Source: Branchiostoma floridae
Lineage: Eukaryota > Chordata > Leptocardii > Amphioxiformes > Branchiostomatidae
Reading direction: 5' to 3'
DNA: 64,000 nt
Assembly (NCBI RefSeq): GCF_000003815.2
Contig: NC_049994.1
Span: 3,151,464 to 3,215,463, forward strand
The notes beneath the pieces were generated by a model that saw only the letters and a program-made list of their open reading frames with translations, did not search any database and was not told the origin of the DNA. Both the position numbers and the translations under genes were made by a program. This document shows positions 1 through 11,170 of the stretch, piece after piece. The first letter of the stretch is position 1. Each line of letters opens with the position of its first letter.

Positions 1-891
1 AAAAAAAAGAAACAATCTGAGGAATTTACCACTGCTTTCAACCCATTTCATACAAACATGGAAATGTACATAATTTGGAAGAAAATTCTATGTGTGGCTT
101 AACTAATTCCAAACCCTTTTTCTCAGTGTAAAGCATGATTAATTGCATTTCCTCTTTTTCATAAACTTTAAAACACCCTAAAGCACCAGACCTGTTGACC
201 TAAAACACAGTGTTTCAAGTCGCCATTCTGGAGGATAGGAACACAACACTCAAGTGTCACAGAGCACCTCTTAAGAGCCTGTTGTTTGTACAGCCACTGA
301 ACACCAGAGCCAACTCCCATTCCCATTGAGTCTTAATTGCCATTGTGTGAAGAGCTTCACTTCCCAGACATTACGTCACCCGTTTTGGCTTCCACCCTTT
401 TGATAGTTTAATTTGTCAAAAAATCTTGAGCTGAAGGAAAAGTTACTTTTAAGCAAATGAAAGGACAGGCAGTGCATTTTGTAGTGTTAAATACATCCTG
501 TTTTAATCTGTAGTAATGGATTACTCTTGGACCTATATTTTAGGTTTAATAGCCTAAGGTTAGAATGGATACCAGGCTAGCATTTTGACCATGAGAGAGA
601 GAGAGAGAGAGAGAGAACTGGTTAATTCAAACACACACAATGTAATTAGTACAAGATGGTAGTCCATTTTATAAACTCGCACACAGATCATAATATTATG
701 GTCTAGTAGTCTTAAGAACAATTGCCACTTATAATATGATCATAAAAGCATATTTTAACATTTCATTTATAATGTAGTCATATCTCAAATATCCCCAAAT
801 TGACTAAGAATCTTGTTAACTTTATTCTTCTACACCATTGATGATAGCCACAATGCACGCTGACAAAATGTCAAACTTTTTTCTACTCCAG
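1..891 (+). other. Intron upstream of the SPAG16-like last exon
   Basis: No coding exon is recognisable here. The segment ends in a pyrimidine-rich tract and a CAG acceptor at 889-891, so it is most simply the last intron of the WD40 gene. It contains one (GA)n microsatellite at 593-616 and otherwise AT-rich unique-looking sequence. Confidence 0.6.
593..616. repeat. (GA)12 microsatellite
   Basis: Uninterrupted GA dinucleotide run seen directly, inside the presumed intron. Confidence 0.95.
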
Positions 892-1002
892 GTCAGCTCT
901 CTAACCGGACATGAAGACGCAGTGCAGGCGGTTGTGTTCGACAGGAAAGGAGAGTACCTGGTGTCAGGCGGCTCAGACGGGACTGTTCGCATCTGGTCGT
1001 AA
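892..1002 (+). CDS. SPAG16: Last coding exon of a WD40-repeat protein, probably SPAG16/PF20
   Basis: The exon follows a good acceptor (ttctactccag) and reads 36 codons and a TAA stop at 1000-1002 with no phase offset. It encodes one WD40 blade: a GH dipeptide (LTGHEDA) near the start, and SGGSDGTVRIWS directly before the stop. SPAG16, the central-apparatus protein of motile cilia (PF20 in Chlamydomonas), also ends on a WD40 blade with a near-identical SGGSDGTVR-W-S tail, from memory of the family. Only the C-terminal blade is in the window; earlier exons lie to the left. Another WD40 protein ending flush with a blade cannot be excluded, because one blade is little evidence. A possible polyadenylation signal follows at 1722-1727. 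Confidence 0.6.
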   Translation, partial: VSSLTGHEDAVQAVVFDRKGEYLVSGGSDGTVRIWS

Positions 1003-1740
1003 TCTGAACACCAGGAGTTGCGCTGAAAACCTTGTATACATTTGAAAGATTTAAAACTACTGTTGTCATGCAGTCATATTACAGTGTGTGATAATTTTGA
1101 AAACCTTTATTTGCATACTATAGCATTATGTTAATTTGCGCTCTCAATTATGGCACTTAGATGGTGACTTCTGTTGAACACCTTGATGTGGTATAGTGTG
1201 AAAACATAGAAATGCAAACTAAAAACAAAGATGTAGATATTTCACAGACATGCAGCCATTCTCTTATTGGTTGAACAACTGATTGACATGCTATCAAACC
1301 AGGTTTTGCTTTTGTTGGCTATAAATATTGCACACTTGGCTCAGATAGATGTTTAATGATGGCTTACAGATTGCGGATTTGTGTGTACTTTTCTATTGCT
1401 TCTGTATATTTACAGATACCAGCATGAAAGTTATAATTCAGACTTTTCCAATATTATAATGTATCACTGAACATTCATAGTACATAAATTTTCAGAACAT
1501 TCATAGTACATAAATATTCAATAACACTCTTGAAGAACCTAATAATTTTACACATGTACATACATTTGTACTGGTCCTCCCAATTCTGTGTTTTGAACAT
1601 TCAATAGGCAATTTACATGTACATGTTATTTCTATTTACTAATTGAATTCTGATGTTTGCTGAAATATTTAGGTGTCATGAGCTGTATGGCTGGGGTTAT
1701 CTTTAAAATCTGTATGTTTTGAATAAAAATATATATGTAT
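1003..1740 (+). other. Probable 3' UTR of the WD40 gene with AATAAA signal
   Basis: AT-rich non-coding sequence after the stop. AATAAA is at 1722-1727, a plausible cleavage signal giving a 3' UTR of about 0.7 kb. A short tandem duplication (gaacattcatagtacataaa) occurs around 1470-1520. Confidence 0.4.
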
Positions 1741-2060
1741 TGCACATTTCAAAATGCCTCTGTCGATGATTGCGAGTACTAATGAGATGAAGAATTATGC
1801 TTCCCCAAGTTTTCATTTCCAAATTTTTAAAGATAACATTTTCAACTCTTGTCTGTAAAAAATTCCATGGAAGTACGGTATCCAAGAAACTAATTGTGAT
1901 TTGCTGGATGTAACATTACAAGGGTGATGGAAAGCAATGCGATTGGTTTTATCACAAACTTATTCTTTTTATCGAATGAGTTAAGAATTTGGCACAGATA
2001 TAAGGCATATATTCCTCTAAAAATTAAAATATTTTTAACACACCCAAAAAATAACCTTTA

Positions 2061-2425
2061 GGCCACACCAATTTAATTTCTTGGTTCACGGATTTGCTCG
2101 CTCCTATTTTTTGGGAAAAAAAATAAAAATAAAAATTACCACTCAGCAAATTTTCACCATTAATGGAACCATTCACCAGCTTTCTGGTGTAGCAAATTGG
2201 CCTTTATATTATAAGCTCCTTAAAGTGTGGGTACAGGTGCTGTTACTGTGTAATAATAGTGTTTTTGTACTTTTTTCAAGCTGAAAACTTTTTTTTTCTT
2301 TATGTTTTGGATTAGCCGTTACCTTTACCCCAACCATTTTACAATTTTTATTTTTATTTCGCCCTCTCGCTCCATATTTTTCATGAAAAAATCCGTGAAC
2401 CAAGAATTATTAAATTGGTGTGGCC
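2061..2425. mobile_element. PIF/Harbinger-type MITE, family 1, copy 1
   Basis: A 365-bp foldback element. The ends are perfect inverted repeats beginning GGCCACACCAATTTAATT, and they continue through a ttggttcacggat block. It is flanked by the 3-bp direct repeat TTA (2058-2060 and 2426-2428). GGCC-type ends with a TWA duplication are typical of PIF/Harbinger elements. It has no transposase, and the ORFs on both strands are shadows of the palindrome. A second copy is at 7821-8178. Confidence 0.85.
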
Positions 2426-2703
2426 TTAGTTTACTCCAGAACTTAAATCCATCACACAACAGCTTCCCAACCCTTTAAAAAAACCTTTTTACACATTTAT
2501 TTAGGATTGGGCAAAAAACACCATTCTTGTACTAGGAGAAGCCTTCTCTTTAAAATCATGAATCAAACAAAACATTTATCATTGACTAGGAACACAGTTT
2601 ATTATAGAAATACAAGGTGGATCATAAGTCATTAAATTAAAAATAAAAAAGAGAAAAAAAGACTGTTGCTCTGGTTTTTCTTACTGAGACCCAATTCACA
2701 TAT

Positions 2704-2783
2704 CTATTGCGACCAGCCCCTCCAGATCTGTCCTGCCACTTGCTACATGCTGTAATTGAATACCACTGGGTGTTTGCTACTTA
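2704..2783 (-). repeat. Dispersed repeat (family R1), partial copy
   Basis: On the minus strand it reads agtagcaaacaccc...tgtagcaagtggcaggacag...ggctggtc. Related copies occur at 17826-17928 (-), 20580-20680 (+) and 47110-47215 (+). It is cut at the left end of the family 2 MITE, which inserted next to or into it. Class unknown. Confidence 0.65.
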
Positions 2784-3252
2784 GGCCACAGCAAGTAATT
2801 TTTTTTCTTCTGCAGGGATGGTCAACCTGACGATAAAGTACCAAAATGAGCAAGTACATTGTGTTGCAGCCTAATAATTGCACTTGTAGAAGTGACACTT
2901 GCGAGGAACCAAGGACTGTAGTTGTAGAAATTAAACTTATTGGATAGTTGTAAAAGTGACACAAATGTGGAAGCCGTGAGTGTGGTTACCAACTTTGTTG
3001 GTGATGACTTTTACCACACCAGTAACGTTACATGTCTTGAATACAGGAATGAATGCCTTGTAGGCTCTGATACCATGTTTTGTCCCTCTTATTCTTTTTA
3101 CAACAGTCATAACAACTTTATGGTGCATATTTTTGAAAATGTAGCTATCTTGTTTTTTTCACCCATCTTGTTTTTTTTTGTTTTTTTCGCCCTATCGCAC
3201 TATTTTTGCAGTCTACAGAGGATGCCATCCATAAAATTTACTTGCTGTGGCC
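2784..3252. mobile_element. PIF/Harbinger-type MITE, family 2, copy 1
   Basis: A 469-bp element with inverted termini GGCCACAGCAAGTAA, flanked by TTA on both sides (2781-2783, 3253-3255). A second copy with the same ends and a TAA duplication is at 58992-59517. It is non-autonomous, with no transposase domain seen. Confidence 0.8.
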
Positions 3253-3639
3253 TTAGCTCTGGTAATATCTGCCTGGGCCAGGTCATTGAGGAAATGTAGG
3301 AATATCCAATTATTTGTAGGTTTTGCTACATCACAATTCGTAGCACCTCCTGGTTATTTTCTTATTGATTAGTAGATTTCAGCGCCTTCAAAAATTTGAT
3401 AAAGCTGTTTAATAATAGACCCTCCAATTTTCACTACCCACCTGTGAATTCTATGAACCTGTCGACAGCTGTTCAATCTACCCAGCACCCCCCTAAATTT
3501 GCGACTTATTTTTTTATACAAATGAAAATTTTGAATTAAAAACATAATTAATACTATACATAATAATCCTAATAGTAATAGATTATATTTCTGGCAACTT
3601 CTATCTTTGTTTTCATGAATGTGTAATGAAATTGTGTAA

Positions 3640-3762
3640 TACTTCACACTGAGTGGGGAGGTTAGAGCATCAGTGGAACAGCGCATGTATAGCTATCCAA
3701 GATGGCGGCTGTAATGGCGAGTTTAGCAACTTGAAGACACAAAATCATCTTTCTTATCCTTC
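3640..3762 (+). promoter_or_regulatory. Possible promoter and 5' exon (YY1-type AAGATGGCGGC)
   Basis: The word AAGATGGCGGC at about 3700 matches the YY1 consensus, which often overlaps transcription or translation starts. A strong donor-like sequence (cttcag followed by gtaaga) is at 3762/3763. The ATG in the YY1 site opens only ten codons. This could be a non-coding first exon of the galactosyltransferase gene, whose next acceptor is at 11501. That link is an inference without transcript evidence. Confidence 0.3.
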
Positions 3763-4674
3763 AGGTAAGAATTAGACCACAAATTAATCTTTCCAACATT
3801 CAATAAGAATATCTAGAATATTCTGAGCTAACTGCGACGTGTGGGTTCGATGTATATCTTGATTTTGAGGAGCTGTTTTGGCTTAATTGTTTTGCCATAA
3901 TTTTTAGTTCCCTAAATTTTTAGTTCCCAAACGTGGCCGAACCAAACATGCGAAATATTGTTTTTTATGAATAATAAGAACATGAAGTTATTTCAAGGGA
4001 ACTTAGCACCATCATAACTATATGAATAGATTGCTATAATGTTTCTGTGTTCCTCCAATTATAGATATAACGTTTAAATATGTATAAGTTATAGCTGATA
4101 CTCGTTTTAGGAACAAGGAAATTATGAACCTTTCAGCTATGGTAAGGAAGTAAATTTTAATACATGCATGACATATTAAAACAGTGTGTTGAATTTAACA
4201 TCATTTTTAGCGAAATAATAGACGTTAAACATGGACAACAACAACTGCTAGTACTGTAAGTGTAACGATGGAGATGTGGCAAATTGACATATGTTATTAA
4301 TATTATGATTCACAAATACATGTAAGGTCAAATGCAACACAGGTTTTAAAAATTACCATTGAATAATGGAGAACTTAAAATGATTTTATTTATTTACATC
4401 AATTTGTTCTGTCTATGGCCCATCCTAATGCAAAATTTGGTACCTGTCATTGTCAAAAAAGACTAATTTATGACAAGCAATATGCTGACCTAATTATCTA
4501 TTTCTACCTATTGTATTAGTATTACTAGCTGGAGATGTCAGTCAGGGCTGAGGATAGTGCAGGTTAAAATGGAGCTGTGCAGGTATATTTTTTGTAAATT
4601 TTGGTGTCTATGTAGGTCTGCACCTAACATACAAGTTGGTCCATGTATTGGGTTTTATACACAATGTCCTGTAA

Positions 4675-5068
4675 GGCCTAGAAAAAAAAAATATTGTGTT
4701 TCCTGTTTCAGTCCTGAAAAAATTAGGGTCGGTAGGTAGGGATTATCTTTCTTTTTTTTTTGTAATTTATTTTAGGCTATCCAAAAATCTAGTGATACAT
4801 ATTACAATACAGTTGAACAAAGGAAACTGAAATGCATGAAGACACTTGTCTTTCAATGTCAAACTTTGATTTTGTGCACAATAGATACATTAATCCTTCA
4901 TTAGATAGGACAAGCAGACTGTTTTTACTTCAATAGGAAGCAGGCTGAATAAAAATTCTAACTGGAAGCCATGTGACTTCACTGCCCACCCAAAAAAAAG
5001 TCTAGGGTCGGCAGGTTTTTCTAGGGAAGGTAGGGAAACAGGAAACACAACATTTTTTTTCCTAGGCC
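4675..5068. mobile_element. PIF/Harbinger-type MITE, family 3, nested
   Basis: A 394-bp foldback with inverted ends GGCCTAGAAAAAAA, followed on both sides by a tgtgtttcctgtttc block. It is flanked by TAA (4672-4674 and 5069-5071). The end and duplication rules match families 1 and 2, but the internal sequence differs. It is inserted in the CAGGG element. Confidence 0.75.
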
Positions 5069-5373
5069 TAATGCAAGGTAGGGCGGAGGGTGTAAGACCT
5101 AGGGGACGTCCATGACGGACTTGGACTTAAGTGACCTGAAAAAATGGTTGGGACAAACAGTACATCAGCTAGAAACCTTGGTCGAAGATAGACGAAGATG
5201 GAAAACTTATGAGTTACGTTGATGGCATTGCTGCCCCTACGGCCAGTGAGGCTATGGGACCGGTGAGGTGAATGTAGGTGTACATGTAGATTGATGTTAT
5301 TAGCTGCATTGACTGGTACCACCTATTAAGAAAAAATAGCAATGGTTCCTGAACAATTTTAGTATGATCCATA

Positions 5374-5866
5374 CAGTCAAACCTGTCTATAGCGGTCGTT
5401 CAAGGGGCTGGAGAAATATGGCCACTATAGACAGGTGGCCACTATAGAGAAAATGTTGATTGACCATGAGCAAGCTACACATGATTTCAGTTCCCACTAA
5501 TCTTTCTCACCAAGTAACATTGTCTCGAACGGTAAATTCACCGACAAAGACTTGCACTTTAAAGTTTAATGCTCAAGGCATGCATACCTTCTGCTACCGC
5601 TAAAATGACCCTGTCAGGAACTCTAAATCCTCGCAAACTATAATTTCAAACTCGAAGCAGGGTAACATACGGCTGCAGTATGGTTGCAACAGGCAGTGTT
5701 TCTGTATCAACGGGACCGAAAATCGTGTGGCCGTGGCCGCATTGAACAGGTGGCCGCTAAGCCTATTTCTTAATCATTACGAATCCAAGGGACCGAGAAT
5801 AGTGGCCACTATGGCCAGGTGGCTGCTATGCAAAGGTGGCCGCTAATACATGTACAGGTTTGACTT
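5374..5866. mobile_element. Tc1/mariner-like MITE, nested
   Basis: Ends CAGTCAAACCTGT and ACAGGTTTGACTT form inverted repeats flanked by TA. The interior repeats the word gtggccactatag and variants (agcggtc, ggccgctaa) several times in both orientations. No transposase. Assignment to Tc1/mariner rests only on the TA duplication. Confidence 0.6.
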
Positions 5867-5968
5867 TACTTCCAAAATTCATAATGGTGCAGGTAAAATT
5901 TGTCAGGTGCAGGTAATTTTCAATGTAGAAAAAATTGCAGAAAAAATTTTTTCGAGCCCTGCCAGTGC

Positions 5969-7005
5969 CATTGCATGACGCATGTTCTTCATTCCCCATG
6001 GACAGTATTTTTTAAATATTGATTGTGAACAGTTTTTTAAAAAATGGCTTTCAACAAATGGACGTCTCCTCGGTGTGTAATTTCCTAGTATAAGTATATT
6101 TAATCAATTTTGAATGGATTAAATGTATTTTAAGGTTGCAGTCAAGACAATAGTATAGAGCAAAAACAAAAGAATAACCACAAAAATTGAACCAACGCAA
6201 ATATTTAAAAATTTACAGTACAACAGCAAGACCCCTAAAGACAGCTTTGAGATTGTCTAATGAAAAGTTCACATTACCATATATATGAAAGGTACCCGAT
6301 CCGAGTATGGTTAAACTTTACCCATAGTGACAATGTGTACACGTTTCAAGGACGCCATGCTCAAGCTTGTAATAATTTTAAGCACATACAGGTAGGGATT
6401 ATCATTGTTACAGGTAAAGGATATTTGCATTATAACCAAATAGAAAGGTGATATACCCTATTGCTAGATGCTACCTGCTGCTGTACTAGTATTTCATTGT
6501 CAAGCTTAAAATGTGTGTGGTGGTCTTAATTTCATGTTTTTTTTTAATGATTTGTGATAAAATGCAAATAAGTACTACATTGTGCCGTCATGTTTAATGC
6601 AAACTTCTACAAAAAGCTTCCCCTTTTTTTTCTCCTTTGATTACAATAGTCCCCCAGGTAATTTTTACCCAACAGAAAAGAGACATATGTGACAATAGAT
6701 GTGGCAAATACCAATGTACTTGTTTCTTGCCAATTTTTTTGTTTATCATGCATGTATTCCATAACAGCTGTCATAAATGCTTCACCTCATACAGTAAATT
6801 CAGTTCAGGTTACAAGAAGAGGCATGAAAAGAGGCTTTTTTGTTTGTCTTAGTTTAGCGTCGGAAACCATTCTGGAGTACAGTTGTTAATTCACCGGGCG
6901 CGCATATTCACACCTACACTTCTGCTTTAGAGAGGTCATGACAAATGCGGTAAAAATAAAAGTTTAAAACCACTGCAGACATTTGGATATTTACAGTACT
7001 AAGTA
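5969..7005. other. Non-coding, nothing recognised
   Basis: AT-rich sequence without a convincing exon. ORFs of 60-70 codons at 6260, 6637 and 6689 have no recognisable domain and lie in low-complexity context. Confidence 0.5.
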
Positions 7006-7013
7006 GTACCAAC

Positions 7014-7186
7014 TAATCTCCAAGCAGACCCTACGATGGCATAAGATAGTACTAAACTGGCCAGGGAGTGTAGTCAGCCAAGAGGTGTACATTTGCCCGG
7101 TAGTGAAACACACTCCTAAGCCGGCTTCCCTCCTCTACCAGCTTTTGATACTATCTTATGCTGCCGTAGGATCTGCTTGGAGATTA
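7014..7186. mobile_element. hAT-type MITE with 8-bp target duplication, copy 1
   Basis: A 173-bp foldback. Inverted ends TAATCTCCAAGCAGAYCCTA extend into gcataagatagta. It is flanked by an exact 8-bp duplication GTACCAAC (7006-7013 and 7187-7194), as expected for the hAT superfamily. Copy 2 is at 21502-21630, and a degenerate relative is at 22740-22880. Confidence 0.88.
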
Positions 7187-7820
7187 GTACCAACTTGAGT
7201 TGTTTTTCATGCCCTTTCCTGTGCGCTGGAGGAATTTGAATTTTATACATTCAACTTTGAAGCCAGCATGTTTGCTTTGCTCTCAAATAACCTCTGAACT
7301 GCCTGAGCACCATACTGTAAATGTATGTTCATCAATCATCCTGTCTTACTCAGTCACCTTTAGCTAATGCCCTGCAATGAGTGAGGAATCATGTTTTTGT
7401 AACATAGAAAATTGGAAACATGTTGAACGTAGTGCCTACATGTATATATAGAACCTTCAGCCAGTTCAGGGTTAAGATATCGTGCTTTTTTTTTTTTTTT
7501 AAAGTAAAAGGAAAATTAATGATTTTTGGACCAGCCCTGGTACCGTAGATCATTAAATTGCAGTGGTACACCAATGAAAACCCCCTTTTCCCTCCGCCTA
7601 TAATATATTAAGTTGAACCTGCTGAAAGTATTTAGTCTACACTACAGGACATATCTTTAATCTCTCTGATAAAATACACAAGTCGGAAGTGATTTGTGCC
7701 TACGATAACTGGCTTATGGCAACCCAGGGGGCTTGTCTAACCCATTGTGTCTCTCAGCTGCATTGTCTGTCTGAAAACAAGTTTATCTAGTGGTAGGTGT
7801 ACCCAGACATAATATAATAA

Positions 7821-8178
7821 GGCCACACCAATTTAATTTCTTGGTTCACGGATTTTTTCATAAAAAATATGGAGCGAGAGGGCGAAAAAAAAAAAAATGT
7901 AAAATGGTTGGGGTAAAGGTAACGGCTAATCCAAAACATAAAGAAAAAAAGTTTTCAGCTTGAAAAAAGTACAAAAACACTATTTTTGTACATTAACAGC
8001 ACCTGTACCCATAGTTTAAGGAGCTTATAATATAAAGGCCAATTTGCTACACCAGAAAGTTGGTGAATGGTTTCATTAATGGTGAAAATTTGCTGAGTAG
8101 TAATTTTTATTTTTATTTTTTTTTCCAAAAAATGGGAGCGAGCGAATCCGTGAACCAAGAAATTAAATCGGTGTGGCC
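7821..8178. mobile_element. PIF/Harbinger-type MITE, family 1, copy 2
   Basis: A 358-bp copy of the 2061-2425 element in the opposite orientation, with GGCCACACCAATTTAATT ends and a TAA duplication (7818-7820, 8179-8181). A poly-A run inside differs in length from copy 1. Confidence 0.85.
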
Positions 8179-8568
8179 TAAGGTCATGAGGTCATGTGAA
8201 AAACTTTTTGACCTGGGCTGTCTAAGTGGTTAAACTTCAAGTATTTTCCATTGCACTCTTTGTGTATGGAGACCATATTGTCGATAAAAATTCATTTGTA
8301 CTTTTCAGCTTACAAAAATACATTTTTAAAATCAATCCCATGTTATTAAATGATGACGTTTTTCCCGAAACTACAGCCTGCATATATTTTTTATGTAGTT
8401 ACTGTAGATGCCTGTAAGTTCACAGTTATCTAATTTGTTTTTGCAATGGTAAAATTCAAGGGATTAGGTAAATTCAAGGCATTGCTATATATAGTTACTG
8501 TAACATACTGCACTGTATTGGAAACACCTTTTTTTAAGTTCTACTGGTAGCTATGTATAGGCTAATTA

Positions 8569-9730
8569 TGTGGGCGAAGCCACACATATAGTTTTCTTAC
8601 AAGTATTTCACCGGAAATCAGAAACAAATGGAAGCCTCCATGTACTCCATATTTCAAGCTTTTTGATTGGCCTAAAGTCGCACTTTCTCGGTTGTACGTC
8701 AGAGGTGAACCTATCAACGCGCAGGACACAATCGGCATCCATTTTGATAATAGCCAATCAAAACTCAGAAAAATGGAAGCTGTTAGCAAATACTCCGCGT
8801 TCCCAGCTTTTTGATTGGCCTAAATTCAGACTGTCTCGGGTGTACGTCAGAGCTGGACCTATCAACGCAGAGAACACAAAATGTCATTCGGCATCCAGTT
8901 TTATAATAGCAGCTGAGACGCGGCAGTAAATCGGCCATGCATTCAACCAAACAGGCGCTCAAGGAAGAAGTTGCCCGCCACGGAATGAACAAGATTGATA
9001 AATTTGCACAGAAAAACATTATCTTCAGAAAATGGGACCTTGGAATCTTGCAAATTAAACAGTGAACGGACGTGTTCAAGCAACGCATTGCATTTGTATA
9101 CATGTACCTGTTAAAATGCCGGCAACAACGTTACGGCAAGCTTGGCCGAATGGCTAAAGCACCAGCTGCGTTTGCGCTTTTTTCGCTAGGTCAACCCTGG
9201 TTCGATTCCGGGCGGGCACAACTTTCTTTTAGTTGTCCTTTTTTTTTCTTTTTTGATATTTACAACAATTTTATCTTGCAAACAGAGCATCGTTCAGTTT
9301 ACACGCCTTTTTATTTATTTTTTAATTGCCCTGAAAAGACGGCGTTTAAACGGTCGGACGGTCCATGTGGGGAGGGGGGCTCGTCAACGCCTCGGACCAT
9401 ACCGGCAGCCAAATACTGTGTCGTCGATGTCTGTCGCCTGCGGCGTTAAGTCAAATTTGGAATGGAGGCTACGGTACGGTACCGGACCTGATCATGAATT
9501 TCAGCTTTATAATTGCTACACAGCACAACCCGTGACGTCAGGTAAAGGCCGAGAATAGGGGTGAAACGAGAATACGGGGCACCTAATGGCAGTTACTATT
9601 GTGTGTAAGATAGTTTGACTTAAACTTCAAAAAAGGCCACGGGAAAGACTTGCTGCATTTTCGCGAAAATGTTGTCATTCTAGTTGTTTCTTTTCTTGCG
9701 ATTTTTCCTTTCTTTTCCCTTCGCCCACAT
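8569..9730. repeat. Segment bounded by TGTGGGCGAAG inverted ends, with duplicated CCAAT-box modules
   Basis: The ends tgtgggcgaag and cttcgcccaca are inverted. Inside, about 146 bp is directly repeated (about 8621-8766 and 8767-8915). Each unit carries ttttgattggcctaaa (an inverted CCAAT box), gtacgtcagag and cctatcaacgc. A 41-codon ATG ORF (8938-9063) and a tRNA-like segment (9140-9221) follow. A non-autonomous transposon that captured promoter-like DNA would fit; no convincing target duplication was found. Confidence 0.4.
9140..9221 (+). tRNA. tRNA-like sequence or pseudogene (Leu/Ser-like), not a functional tRNA
   Basis: A-box-like TGGCCGAATGGCTAAAGC and B-box GGTTCGATTCC are correctly ordered. 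The T-arm folds (CCTGG, loop TTCGATT, CCGGG). The spacing suggests a long variable arm, as in Leu or Ser tRNAs. The putative acceptor strands do not pair, so this is probably a tRNA-derived SINE head or pseudogene. Confidence 0.4.
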
Positions 9731-9957
9731 CCTGCATTTTTTCAAAAATGTTGCCTTTCTAGTGTGAAAACTGTGAACCCAAAACTCCTGTAAAAATTTC
9801 AAGAACTATAGTATTGCAATTTTCAGATAAAATTTGCTGTGCTGTAAAAGTTGTATTTCTGATATGTTGAATTCCATGATATGAGCATGCCATATATACA
9901 TTGTATTATTGCAGTTGACTTTAGTTTGTTGTTCCTTAAAACAAATCATATACATGT

Positions 9958-10327
9958 CAGGGATCAAAGTACTGTTTTGTTGCTACATGCAAAATTGCAA
10001 GTTGGCCAAAATTTTACGTGCAATTTGAAAAATTTACATGCAAAATACAACTAGGCAGCAATCGCGACAAGGGTAGCTAGCTTGGATTGGCAAAGTTTGA
10101 TTACATCGTAGTGAAGCTACCAGAGAAAGTTACCGGCAAAAACAAGAAAAAGAAAAAGACACGTCCATATGTCATTCTGTCTAAGAGTAGGGTGTCTAAT
10201 TCCTAAGTATTTTTACTATAGGACAGGTATTTCCAACATGCAAGATTCCAAGTTCAGAATATTTTTACGTGCAAATCTTGAAAATTAAGTGCAAATTGCA
10301 ACTTAAGTATGTGTATTTCGAACCCTG
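9958..10327. mobile_element. CAGGG-ended MITE, 5-bp duplication
   Basis: Starts CAGGGATCAAAG, ends TTTCGAACCCTG, and is flanked by CATGT on both sides (9953-9957 and 10328-10332). Subterminal repeats of gtgcaaatt and gcaaattgc type are present. It belongs with the elements at 4543 and 18802. Confidence 0.6.
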
Positions 10328-10639
10328 CATGTACCTTAGAAAAAGTTTTCACTTTTCAGATTAACCCAAACAGCAAGCATTTACAGAGTGTTGTGAGAGG
10401 AATTTCTATGCTGGGAAAGCCAAAGTTAAACCCTTTTTATGACATGAATGTCTTTCTGTTAGACGATAACAATAAATTATTCAGACAATTGTTTCTATCT
10501 AGCTGATGTGAAATCGATGTAGTCTTTTGTGGGGACTATCGCTGATCTGCCTGAATTTGGCATTAAGTAGAATGGTTTATGTTTGTCAGCATATCAGATA
10601 AAGATTTTTAAAGGCACAAAAACTGGTATCTTATTGGCA

Positions 10640-10757
10640 TAAGGCTGTTTGGTCTATAGCTAAGTCCTGGTTCAATCCAGTGTTTAATTTGAATCTCCTG
10701 ACTTACCACTGATGTTTTGTCCTTCGGGAAGGCACTTTTATGTCTTTCTTCACTTTA
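10640..10757 (+). mobile_element. tRNA-derived SINE fragment
   Basis: A degenerate B-box (tggttcaatcc) is followed by a tail containing ccttcgggaaggcactttta and cttcactttactca. The same tail layout (small internal hairpin, then cctcactt-actcaggtgaaa) recurs in copies near 15270, 20260, 24020, 31545 and 48566. Its 3' part was the target of the hAT MITE at 10766. Confidence 0.5.
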
Positions 10758-10765
10758 CTCAAAAT

Positions 10766-11162
10766 TAGGGCTGTGTACCTAAATACCCGTACCTGTACCG
10801 TACCTAGAAAATTGTTTAGGTATAGGTCCGTACCTAAACATCTGTGTAACTGTACCTGTACCTAAACAAACTAAATCACTATTAAACACTACTTTCTAAG
10901 ACTGCTGGACAAGTAAATCCCAAGCCAACAATGACAATGGCGATAATCTTGCAGTTGAAACTTAAGAAAACTTGCAAAGAAATTGTTATGAGATTCAAAT
11001 ATGTAATTCCCCATACAAAGATGACAAGAAAAGACAGTTAGCTACATGTTTAACATACATATACTTGGTTAAACTTTTTTTGGTACAGGTGCAGGTCCGG
11101 ACCTGTACCTTAACCCGTGTACCTGTACCTGTACCTGAAATTTGTTTAGGTACACAGCCCTA
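10766..11162. mobile_element. hAT-type MITE with GTACCTGTACC repeats, 8-bp duplication
   Basis: A 397-bp element. Ends TAGGGCTGTGTACCTAAA are inverted at the right, and the exact 8-bp duplication CTCAAAAT is at 10758-10765 and 11163-11170. Subterminal regions are arrays of gtacctgtacc in both orientations, which could be transposase-binding sites. Confidence 0.85.
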
Positions 11163-11170
11163 CTCAAAAT

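Larger units (their letters stand above)
4543..5961. mobile_element. CAGGG-ended DNA transposon relic with two nested MITEs
   Basis: The outer element starts CAGGGCTGAGG and ends TTTCGAGCCCTG. It is flanked by TCAGT/CCAGT (4 of 5 bases match). Near both ends there are tgcaggt repeats. Two later insertions sit inside: a Harbinger-type MITE (4675-5068) and a TA-duplicating MITE (5374-5866). Removing both leaves an outer element of roughly 530 bp. Related CAGGG-ended elements with 5-bp duplications are at 9958-10327 and 18802-19144. Confidence 0.6.

Noticed and set aside
2081-2403. Paired small ORFs (67 and 64 aa) starting MVHGF on both strands, repeated at 7955-8158
   Set aside because: They arise from the inverted ends of a Harbinger-type MITE and have no coding signature.
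9140-9221. Functional tRNA gene
   Set aside because: A and B boxes are present but the acceptor stem does not pair. Treated as tRNA-like or SINE-derived.
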